A stretch of DNA of 10,179 nt, taken from positions 1 to 10,179 of the forward strand of contig CANGNU010000018.1 of assembly GCA_947455365.1 (NCBI GenBank), read 5' to 3'. A program made the position numbers and the translations under genes. Shown here one piece after another: positions 1 through 6,180 of this stretch. The notes beneath the pieces are model-generated. The model was not told the DNA's origin and made no database searches. It saw only the letters and a program-made list of their open reading frames with translations. This DNA comes from Rickettsiales bacterium (GTDB taxonomy: Bacteria > Pseudomonadota > Alphaproteobacteria > Rickettsiales > UBA1997). Within the stretch, counting starts at the first letter, position 1, and each line of letters begins with the position of its first letter.

Positions 1-953
1 CGAAACTTTTCAAAGTTTGGCGAATTTACATATTTCATTGTGCTAAACATAGCAATTGTTGCAGATGGCATTTCCTTAGAGATACGCGCCAAGAACTGAA
101 TGAATAACTCATTACTCGCCTTACCATAATCTTTCATTGCAGAGGCAATTTTTGTTTTTGCTACGCCAGTTTTTTTATTTTCTTTTCCTGTCACATCTTC
201 AGCAAGATATCCGCGATTACTCGCCTCCGCATAAGGCGGATTAATCAACACCAAAATTTTCTCCCCCTCCGCAATAGCCTTGCGCAAGCCTTCTGGCACT
301 TTATTCGTCAGGCTATAATCAATTTTTCCATCATCAGAAATATCATCATTTAAATAATCATATTGAAACCGTTGAGCGGCTACGCAAGTTTTTGTTGCCT
401 TCATAACATCAACATCGGCTTGGTCTAGCGTGCTCATGTAAATATTGCGTGGATTGCTGTGTTTAACTTCTAAATTACCTACGCCGCAACACATATCCCA
501 AACGATATAATCTTTTTGCCAATTTTTGCCAAGGGTTTCGGCAAGCTTGTCATAGGCCTTGTCTACAACATGCAGCGGTGTATAATATGCGCCTTTAAAA
601 CTGCGCTCGTCAATTGCAATTAGGCTGTCGCGGCGTTCTAATAAATAATTTCGATATTCAGCTTTTGGTGGTTTGTGATAAATTGCCCAAAATTGGCGAT
701 AACCTTCTTTGTTGCCCAATTCATATAATTCGCCATCTAAACTAAAAACTGGCGCATTATTTTTGTGTAATAATTCTGCGGGCAAATTGGCGTGGGTTGA
801 AACGGTGCCGTCATGCATAATATCGGCAAAAAATAATAAGGCGTATTTTTCTTCGGGCACGCCGTTAATTTCTCGACCAATCATTTCAACCCATTTGTCA
901 AATACTTGTTTTAAATTGTCGGGAGTAATTTGCGTGGAATTATATCGCCAGAT
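1..953 (-). pseudogene. Type IIG-like R-M enzyme, N6-adenine methyltransferase part (partial, frame-shifted from its nuclease part)
   Basis: The reading frame is open on the minus strand from the stop at 954-956 to the left edge, with no stop in over 300 codons. Motifs appear in the order of gamma-class N6-adenine methyltransferases: a motif X-like AYYTP (about 583-597), a SAM-binding motif I-like DMCCGVGN (about 475-500), and the catalytic NPPYAEA (about 222-242). Motifs downstream of NPPY and the target-recognition region are only partly present, because the gene leaves the window. There is no ATG, GTG or TTG near the frame's beginning; the first ATG is at 884-882, inside what looks like the linker (NLKQVFDKWVEMIG). 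I infer that this is the continuation of the nuclease ORF at 911-1414, separated by a one-base deletion near 929-931. A standalone methyltransferase starting at 884 is the alternative. If intact, the protein would methylate adenine in a specific site and cleave unmodified DNA. Confidence 0.8.
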
Positions 954-1414
954 TTAATTGCCGCTTTGACGGTGCTAATAAATTCTTCTTCGTGAGTAGA
1001 AAGTTTGAAGGAGACAAAATGCGTGCCAATGTAGGCAGATACTGCATCTATGGCTTCTTTGGTAAGCTTACTAGCAGACTTTCCCCATTTTATATTTTTT
1101 TTCTTGAGAAGAGGTAAAACATCAATGGTCTTCATCAGTGCGGCTTTTTCTACATCAATAACCGCTAAAAGTGGTGGGATTTTTTCACCAGCGTCAAGAT
1201 CAACTTGAACATAATAAAGCAGTTGAGTAAACATCGCATATGTCGAGGTGTTGCTTTTATTTTTTGCCTCAAACCAAATTTCATCAGTGCGAATATCAAT
1301 TAAATCCAAGCCTTTATTGTAGCGCTTGAGACCCAAAGCCTTGATGTAAATGTCTTTAACATCTTCTTCAGTTTTGGCAAGTTTGAGATTGTTGTATAAA
1401 TTAGCTGTGGTCAT
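911..1414 (-). CDS. PD-(D/E)XK nuclease-like N-terminal part of a type IIG restriction-modification protein
   Basis: This is a 167-residue ORF with ATG at 1414. Residues about 35-51 (GLDLIDIRTDEIWFEAK) fit the D-x(n)-E-x-K core of PD-(D/E)XK nucleases, with candidate catalytic residues D37 or D40, E49 and K51. A following Q-L-L-x-Y segment (Q64) resembles the helix found after this core in restriction nucleases. The last residues of this frame (about 162-167) look out of place. The next frame continues, in the overlap 911-953, into ITPDNLKQVFDKW and then methyltransferase motifs, so the ORF probably ends early through a one-base loss in the A-run at 931-929 (minus-strand sense). The gene starts 8 bp after the ABC exporter's stop and has no Shine-Dalgarno sequence, so it is probably read from the exporter's transcript. 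Whether the short product folds or cuts DNA is unknown. A split nuclease subunit is possible but less likely. Confidence 0.7.
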   Translation of the reverse strand: MTTANLYNNLKLAKTEEDVKDIYIKALGLKRYNKGLDLIDIRTDEIWFEAKNKSNTSTYAMFTQLLYYVQVDLDAGEKIPPLLAVIDVEKAALMKTIDVLPLLKKKNIKWGKSASKLTKEAIDAVSAYIGTHFVSFKLSTHEEEFISTVKAAIKSGDIIPRKLLPTI

Positions 1415-1422
1415 TTTGTTAA

Positions 1423-3201
1423 CTATTTATCCATCTCAATTTCAAACTGCTTAGAATACAAGTTAGCGTAGGCGCCGTCTTTCTTCTCTAGCAGCTCTTG
1501 ATGCGTGCCTGACTCAATAATTTTTCCATGCGACACCACAAAAATTTTATCTGCATGAATAACCGTAGAAAGCCGGTGAGCTATGACTACCGTGGTTCGG
1601 CCCTTCATTAATTTATCAAGTGCATTTTTAATTAGGCGCTCAGAAATTGGATCAAGTGCCGAAGTTGCTTCATCTAACAACAAAATTGGCGCATTGTACA
1701 AAATGGCCCGCGCAATAGCAATGCGTTGGCGTTGACCACCTGACAAACGAATGCCATTCTGCCCAATTCTTGCATGATATTTTTCTGGCAATTCTACGAT
1801 AAATTCATCAGCTTCAGCTAATTTTGCCGCCGCAATAATTTGCTCTTCAGTTGCGTCTTCTTTGCCGTAACGAATGTTTTCAAGAATGGTGTCATCAAAC
1901 AACATCACCTCTTGATTCACTACAGACATGCCATTGCGCAGCGATTTTAAAGTAATGTCACGAATGTCGTGGCCATCAATTTTAACTGCACCAGAAGTTG
2001 GATCATAGAAGCGTAAAATCATGCTCATAATGGTAGATTTTCCACCGCCAGAATGCCCTACAAGCGCTACAGTCTTGCCTGCACCAATTTCAAGATTGAT
2101 ATTTTCTAGCGTAACTCTGTCGCTGTTATAACTAAAATCAACATTTTCAAAAGTAATTTGACCCTTGACCTGATTGAGCTCAAGCGCATTTGCTTTATCG
2201 ACAATTGTTGGTTTTTCATCAAGCGTTTTGTAAAATCTGGTAGCTGCAGCCAAGCCAACTTGAATGCCAGAATTCATTCCCGACACCGATTTTAAAGGCC
2301 GGTAAGCCATCATCATTGCCGCAAAGAAAGAGAAAAACGCACCCGTGGTAGTTTTTCCTTCTAAAACTTGATGACCACCATACCAGATAACAGCAGCAAC
2401 GCCAATGCCCGCCAAGCTTTCAACAAATGGCGAAGCAATTAGAGAAATGCGCGACATTTTTTTGCCAATTTTGAAAATGCTTTCGGTAATTAGCGACATT
2501 CTTTTAATTTCAAAATCTTCGCAATGATAGGCCTTTACTAGCTTAGAGTACTGTAAAGTGTCATTCATTTGCGTGGCAAATCGGCCCGCCATTGATTGAT
2601 TTGAGAAAGACAAATTGCGCAGTTTTTTGCCTAATTTATAGATTGGATAGGCCGCCAAAGGAAATCCAATAAAAGCAATTAGTGACAATTCTAAACTTTG
2701 ATAAAACATTACCGATATTAGAGCCACAAGGGTAAAAAGCTGCTTCACAAAACCATTAATTGCAGTATTTATCATGCCAACAATTGAGCCAATTTCATTC
2801 ATAATGCTGGACATCATGTCGCCAGATGAACGGCTGTGCAGCTTGGCAATGTCTGACTTAATAAAATGCGCATACATTTTCATGCGCATATCCGAGCTAA
2901 TTCGCAAAGACAAAACATTCATTGTAAGCAGCTGGAAGTAGGTGGCAAAGCCCTTCACAATAGTTACTAATAAAATAATTATTGGAATTACAACCAATGC
3001 GCCCATTTTTTTATCAACAAAAACTGCATCAAGCGCTGGCTTAACTAAATAAGCGTGAAGCGAGGTGGTGCCTGCAATTACAAGCATCAGCGCCATTGAA
3101 ATAAAAAATGTATTGCGGTAAGGAATTATATATTCTTTGACAACGCGTTTTACTAGATACCAAGTGTTGTTATAGTTGATTTCTTGCATTTTATCTGACA
3201 T
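1423..3201 (-). CDS. msbA: MsbA-like ABC exporter (fused permease and ATPase)
   Basis: This 592-residue half-transporter has the usual length and layout of MsbA/type IV ABC exporters. A transmembrane domain spans about residues 28-310, with hydrophobic helices near 30-50, 68-90, 150-165, 170-188 and 255-300. A nucleotide-binding domain covers about 348-585. Visible ATPase motifs are Walker A GHSGGGKST (382-390), Q-loop Q430, signature LSGGQ (486-490), Walker B ILLLDE (506-511), D-loop SALD (514-517) and the H-loop histidine H542. All are intact, so ATP hydrolysis is expected. Family members act as homodimers in the inner membrane, and MsbA flips lipid A core or phospholipids. The substrate cannot be read from the sequence, so the name is a best match; an unrelated lipid or drug exporter is possible. 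It is divergent from argS across 42 bp. Its stop lies 8 bp before the restriction-modification gene, which suggests one transcript. Confidence 0.85.
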   Translation of the reverse strand: MSDKMQEINYNNTWYLVKRVVKEYIIPYRNTFFISMALMLVIAGTTSLHAYLVKPALDAVFVDKKMGALVVIPIIILLVTIVKGFATYFQLLTMNVLSLRISSDMRMKMYAHFIKSDIAKLHSRSSGDMMSSIMNEIGSIVGMINTAINGFVKQLFTLVALISVMFYQSLELSLIAFIGFPLAAYPIYKLGKKLRNLSFSNQSMAGRFATQMNDTLQYSKLVKAYHCEDFEIKRMSLITESIFKIGKKMSRISLIASPFVESLAGIGVAAVIWYGGHQVLEGKTTTGAFFSFFAAMMMAYRPLKSVSGMNSGIQVGLAAATRFYKTLDEKPTIVDKANALELNQVKGQITFENVDFSYNSDRVTLENINLEIGAGKTVALVGHSGGGKSTIMSMILRFYDPTSGAVKIDGHDIRDITLKSLRNGMSVVNQEVMLFDDTILENIRYGKEDATEEQIIAAAKLAEADEFIVELPEKYHARIGQNGIRLSGGQRQRIAIARAILYNAPILLLDEATSALDPISERLIKNALDKLMKGRTTVVIAHRLSTVIHADKIFVVSHGKIIESGTHQELLEKKDGAYANLYSKQFEIEMDK

Positions 3202-3243
3202 TATTCGGAGAATTAAATTTAACTAACCTTGAAATATCATTAA
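3202..3243. promoter_or_regulatory. Short divergent intergenic gap between msbA-like gene and argS
   Basis: These 42 bp separate the ATG of the minus-strand exporter (3201) from the ATG of plus-strand argS (3244). The stretch is AT-rich. Any promoters for the two genes must lie here or inside the opposite gene's 5' end. I see no full consensus -35/-10 pair and no clear ribosome binding site for either gene. An in-frame TAA directly precedes the argS ATG, so argS cannot start further upstream. Confidence 0.35.
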
Positions 3244-5124
3244 ATGCTTAATCTTTTCAACAACTTTAAAGAAATATTTTTTGCGCAGCTTGGTGTAATT
3301 GCTGCGGCGAATGGCGTTGAATTATCTGACGGTGATTTTAAAAGTTTTATTGTTGAACCTGCGAAGGAAAAAGCCCATGGCGACTTGGCCTGCAACATTG
3401 CAATGACTTTGTCGAAGAAATTTTCTGCGGTGGAAAGTTTGAATAATCCGCGTAAGTTGGCGCAAGAAATTATTGCGCGGTTAGGTACGCAGCATGGTAT
3501 TGCGAAGCTTGAAATTGCTGGGCCCGGATTCATTAATATATTTTTGCAGAATCAAGTTTTTTACAATATTTTGGCTGAGTTGTTGAAGGCGCAGAAGTTT
3601 AATTTTGCTAATATTGGCCTTGGTGAGAAGGTGAATTTAGAATATGCTTCGCCAAATCCAACAGGGCCAATTCATGTGGGACATACTCGCGGGGCAATTT
3701 ACGGCGATGTGCTGGCAAAATTATTATCACAAGTTGGTTACAGTGTTTTGAAGGAATATTACATTAATGATGCGGGTTCGCAGATTATTACTCTGGTCAA
3801 ATCGGCTTATATACGCTATTTGCAAGCCTGTGGTCTGCAAATTGAAATGGCAGAAGGGCTTTATCCGGGGGAATATTTAATTCCAGTTGGAGAGTCTCTG
3901 CATAAGGCTTACGGCAATTCTTTGCTACCAAAAAATAATGATGATTTATTCGCACAGCTTGATGTTAATGGCCCCGTAAGAGATTTTGTCGTTAGCGAAA
4001 TGCTCAAGATGATTATCGCAGACCTTCAGGCTCTAGGCATTAAACACGATAGCTACTTCTCCGAAAAAAAAGAATTACACGACACTGGAAAAATTGACGA
4101 AGCAATCGAGCTCCTGCGCGAAAAAGGCTTAATTTATGTTGGAAAACTTGAAGCGCCAAAAACCGAAAAGGGCGTCGGTGCCCTGCCCGAGGGCTATGAC
4201 GAGCGCGACCAAACTTTATTTCGCTCAACTTTATTTGGCGACGATGTTGACCGCGTAGTGAAAAAAGCCGATGGTACTGCAACTTATTTAGCAGGCGACA
4301 TGGCCTATGCAATCAGCAAATTCAAGGGTGGTGGCGCTACTGCTGAAACTAAAAATCGTCAAGCTTCAACAAAATTTATCATGCCTTTGGGCTACGACCA
4401 TGCGGGTTATGTCAAAAGATTAACCGCCGTCGTCAAAGCCATTAGTGGCGGCGATCCTACACACGATGGCAAAGCCGAGCTTAAAGTTATTTTATGCCAG
4501 ATGGTAAAATTTGTCAAAAATGGCGAGCCGCTAAAAATGTCGAAGCGTGCGGGAAATTTTATTACCGCTCGCGAAGTTATTGATGAGCTTACCAAACTAG
4601 GTGGTGCAGGCTTTGGTGCTGACGCTCTGCGCTTCATTATGCTTACCCGCAAAAATGATGCGCACTTTGATTTCGACCTTGCAAAAGTAATTGAACAATC
4701 AAAAGACAATCCAATTTTTTATGTACAATATGCCCACGCAAGATGTTGCTCGGTGCTTAGAAACTTAAAGGCTGAAGGCTTATTGGAAAATATCACAGTG
4801 AATGAAATTGATACACAAGTTTTACAAAATTTGCAAGACGAAAGTGAGCTAGAAATTATCAAAAAAATTATCGCATTTCCGCGAGTAATTGAAATGGCGG
4901 TTACCAGCTTTGAGCCGCACCGCATCGCGTTCTATCTGCAAGAATTGGCGGCGCTTTTTCATGCACTTTGGAATAAAGGCAGCGACAATCGCGACTTAAA
5001 ATTCATCATTCCATCGCAATTAGAAATAACTAAATCTAGAATTTATTTAATTATGGCGCTAAAAATTATTATCGCTGCAGGGCTTGATATTTTTAATATT
5101 AAAGCAGTTGAGGAAATGCGCTAA
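3244..5124 (+). CDS. argS: Arginyl-tRNA synthetase
   Basis: This class I aminoacyl-tRNA synthetase charges tRNA-Arg with arginine in the cytoplasm. The 626 residues are somewhat longer than the roughly 580 usual for bacterial ArgS. An N-terminal Add-1-type tRNA-binding domain covers about residues 5-100. The catalytic core follows, with ASPNPTGPIHVGHTRGA (135-151) holding the HIGH-type signature H144-V-G-H147. A GYDHAGYVKRL segment lies at 383-393, and the KMSKR loop is at 431-435. The C-terminal helical anticodon-binding (DALR) domain runs from about 492 and includes YVQYAHAR (493-500). Residues about 361-378 (GGGATAETKNRQAST) look like an extra loop just before the GYDH segment, and explain part of the added length. 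The start follows an in-frame TAA immediately upstream. Lysine codons and G/C skew change around codon 240. The palindrome begins 6 nt after its stop. Confidence 0.96.
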   Translation: MLNLFNNFKEIFFAQLGVIAAANGVELSDGDFKSFIVEPAKEKAHGDLACNIAMTLSKKFSAVESLNNPRKLAQEIIARLGTQHGIAKLEIAGPGFINIFLQNQVFYNILAELLKAQKFNFANIGLGEKVNLEYASPNPTGPIHVGHTRGAIYGDVLAKLLSQVGYSVLKEYYINDAGSQIITLVKSAYIRYLQACGLQIEMAEGLYPGEYLIPVGESLHKAYGNSLLPKNNDDLFAQLDVNGPVRDFVVSEMLKMIIADLQALGIKHDSYFSEKKELHDTGKIDEAIELLREKGLIYVGKLEAPKTEKGVGALPEGYDERDQTLFRSTLFGDDVDRVVKKADGTATYLAGDMAYAISKFKGGGATAETKNRQASTKFIMPLGYDHAGYVKRLTAVVKAISGGDPTHDGKAELKVILCQMVKFVKNGEPLKMSKRAGNFITAREVIDELTKLGGAGFGADALRFIMLTRKNDAHFDFDLAKVIEQSKDNPIFYVQYAHARCCSVLRNLKAEGLLENITVNEIDTQVLQNLQDESELEIIKKIIAFPRVIEMAVTSFEPHRIAFYLQELAALFHALWNKGSDNRDLKFIIPSQLEITKSRIYLIMALKIIIAAGLDIFNIKAVEEMR

Positions 5125-5165
5125 TAATGTATTAATTTTTTTAATAAATTTATAATTTGACTGAA

Positions 5166-5220
5166 TCAAAACTAGGTCACGCTAATTCTCGCTGAAGCGA
5201 GACGCGCTGACCTATTTTGA
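5166..5220. terminator. Probable bidirectional intrinsic terminator in the palindrome core
   Basis: The core reads as TCAAAA, a bulged C, TAGGTCA and CGC, then an apical hairpin, then GCG, a bulged C, TGACCTA and TTTTGA. A GC-containing stem flanked by an A-tract on one side and a T-tract (5215-5218) on the other is the shape of an intrinsic terminator readable from both strands. It would end argS transcripts on the plus strand and any antisense transcripts from the SPOR side. The T-tract is only four bases long, which weakens the call, although the A/T-only outer stem supplies more U's beyond TTTTGA. Confidence 0.55.
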
Positions 5221-5245
5221 CACAGTCAAATTATAAATTTATTAA
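5217..5245 (+). promoter_or_regulatory. Candidate sigma-70-type promoter for the SPOR-domain gene
   Basis: A perfect -35 hexamer TTGACA at 5217-5222 is followed after 17 bp by TATTAA at 5240-5245 (four of six matches to TATAAT). Transcription would start near 5252 and give a leader of about 30 nt before the ATG at 5282. The promoter lies in the right arm of the palindrome, partly overlapping the end of the terminator core. The symmetric sequence on the minus strand has TTGATT with the same spacing. The region is very A/T-rich, so a chance match is possible. Confidence 0.35.
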
Positions 5246-5281
5246 AAAAATTAATCGGTTTTTATTTATTAAAAAAATTTC

Positions 5282-6154
5282 ATGGAAGATTTTGGCTATT
5301 CCAAACAACAAGAAGAAAGTGCCACCAACTCAATAATCAAGCGGGCGTTTCTTATTGGCGCAACTTTATTTTCTATTGCTTGTTTTGTTTATGTGACAAT
5401 TAATGCCTATTATTTTGTCTATCAAGATGGAGATGCTAATGTTGAAACAATCAAGGCTGACGCCGATCCAATTAAGGTTGTAGAGCAAGAAGAAGTTGCT
5501 GATGGCGATAAAATGCATATTGATAGCACGGTTTACGAAGACATTTTTGGCAATAAAAAATATGCTAAAGAAAAAGAGGTTCATATTAGAGAATCATCGG
5601 CTCCTGCACTTCCACCAAAAAATTATGATGATCAATTAGCTGATGCTTCGGCGTTAAAAAAATCTGATAATAAACAATTTGTTACTTCGGCGCAAAATGA
5701 CGCAAAAGCTACAGCGCCTAATGCCAATGCGGCTGCAAAAAATAAATCTGGGCAAATTATTGTTTATTCGGAAAATTCTGTGGCTGAAGATAAAAGCTTA
5801 CTACCAGCGGCTCCAAAGACTAATGCACAAGTTGCAAAAAGTGCGGTTGATAGTGCTGCGGCCGCTAAACAAGCGGCTTTAAAGAATTCGGGAAAGAAAT
5901 ATATTCGCGTACAAATTGCCGCTTTAACTTCGCGCAATGCCGCCGATGAGTATTGGGACAAGCTGCAGCGCCTTCATCCCGGCTTATTTTCTGGCTTAAA
6001 GTCGGTTATTGAGCAAGTTGATTTAGGCAAACGCGGAATTTTTTATCGCTTGCAAGTTGGTAGTTTTTTTGACCAAGTGAAGGCGGAAGAATTTTGCAAT
6101 AGATATGTTGCGCAAACGCAGAAGAGTAAGGCGGATTGTATTGTGGTGGAGTAA
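5282..6154 (+). CDS. SPOR-domain inner-membrane protein (probable septal peptidoglycan binding)
   Basis: This 290-residue protein has a short cytoplasmic N-terminus and one transmembrane segment at about residues 22-46 (AFLIGATLFSIACFVYV onward). A long acidic, then Ala/Lys-rich, low-complexity region covers about 50-204. A C-terminal SPOR domain covers about 206-290 (KKYIRVQIAALTS; FYRLQVGSFFDQVKAEEFC). SPOR domains bind glycan strands stripped of stem peptides, which accumulate at the division septum. A periplasmic role in cell division or envelope maintenance is therefore likely but inferred. Adjacency to argS is a familiar arrangement in alphaproteobacteria. The ATG has no Shine-Dalgarno sequence; the bases before it are an A-run and T's that form part of a 16-bp direct repeat (5237-5252 and 5264-5279). 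The gene ends 26 bp from the convergent PBP1A stop, with no clear terminator between them. Confidence 0.87.
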   Translation: MEDFGYSKQQEESATNSIIKRAFLIGATLFSIACFVYVTINAYYFVYQDGDANVETIKADADPIKVVEQEEVADGDKMHIDSTVYEDIFGNKKYAKEKEVHIRESSAPALPPKNYDDQLADASALKKSDNKQFVTSAQNDAKATAPNANAAAKNKSGQIIVYSENSVAEDKSLLPAAPKTNAQVAKSAVDSAAAAKQAALKNSGKKYIRVQIAALTSRNAADEYWDKLQRLHPGLFSGLKSVIEQVDLGKRGIFYRLQVGSFFDQVKAEEFCNRYVAQTQKSKADCIVVE

Positions 6155-6180
6155 TCCATGGCTAGCGCGCGCAAACTTAA

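Larger units (their letters stand above)
5131..5255. repeat. 125-nt palindromic element with perfect 33-bp outer stem
   Basis: The left arm 5131-5163 and right arm 5223-5255 are exact reverse complements over 33 bp. After a 2x2 mismatch the pairing continues: 5166-5171 with 5215-5220, 5173-5179 (TAGGTCA) with 5208-5214 (TGACCTA), and 5180-5182 with 5204-5206. An apical stem TCTCGCT/AGCGAGA (5187-5193 with 5196-5202) closes it. That gives about 56 base pairs with two single-base bulges and small internal loops. The outer arms are almost pure A/T and the core is GC-richer. It sits 6 nt after the argS stop and 26 nt before the next start codon. No target-site duplication is obvious. A miniature inverted-repeat element, a palindromic repeat family member, or an extended terminator all fit. 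No second copy occurs in this window. Confidence 0.9.

Noticed and set aside
925..935. Programmed -1 ribosomal frameshifting between the nuclease and methyltransferase parts
   Set aside because: The local sequence (CGC AAA TTA) is not a canonical XXXYYYZ slippery heptamer, and I see no strong downstream stem. A plain one-base deletion is simpler.
1426..1436. DnaA-box-like TTATCCATC
   Set aside because: A single partial match inside the 3' end of a coding region, with no cluster and no A/T-rich unwinding region. Not an origin.
1..3201. Multi-gene defence island
   Set aside because: Only one R-M-like gene is visible, and it leaves the window. The neighbours are housekeeping genes, so no larger system can be supported from this sequence.
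3240..3533. 97-residue minus-strand ORF opposite the argS start
   Set aside because: It lies fully within argS coding sequence, has no recognisable domain, and is a shadow of a well-supported gene.
5131..5255. CtrA binding sites (TTAA-N7-TTAA) in the palindrome arms
   Set aside because: TTAA pairs occur in both arms but with 5-bp spacing, which does not fit the CtrA consensus and is expected by chance in such A/T-rich DNA.
6155..6180. Terminator between the convergent SPOR and PBP1A genes
   Set aside because: The 26 bp contain only small palindromes (CCATGG, GCTAGC, GCGCGC) with no stem-plus-T-tract arrangement.
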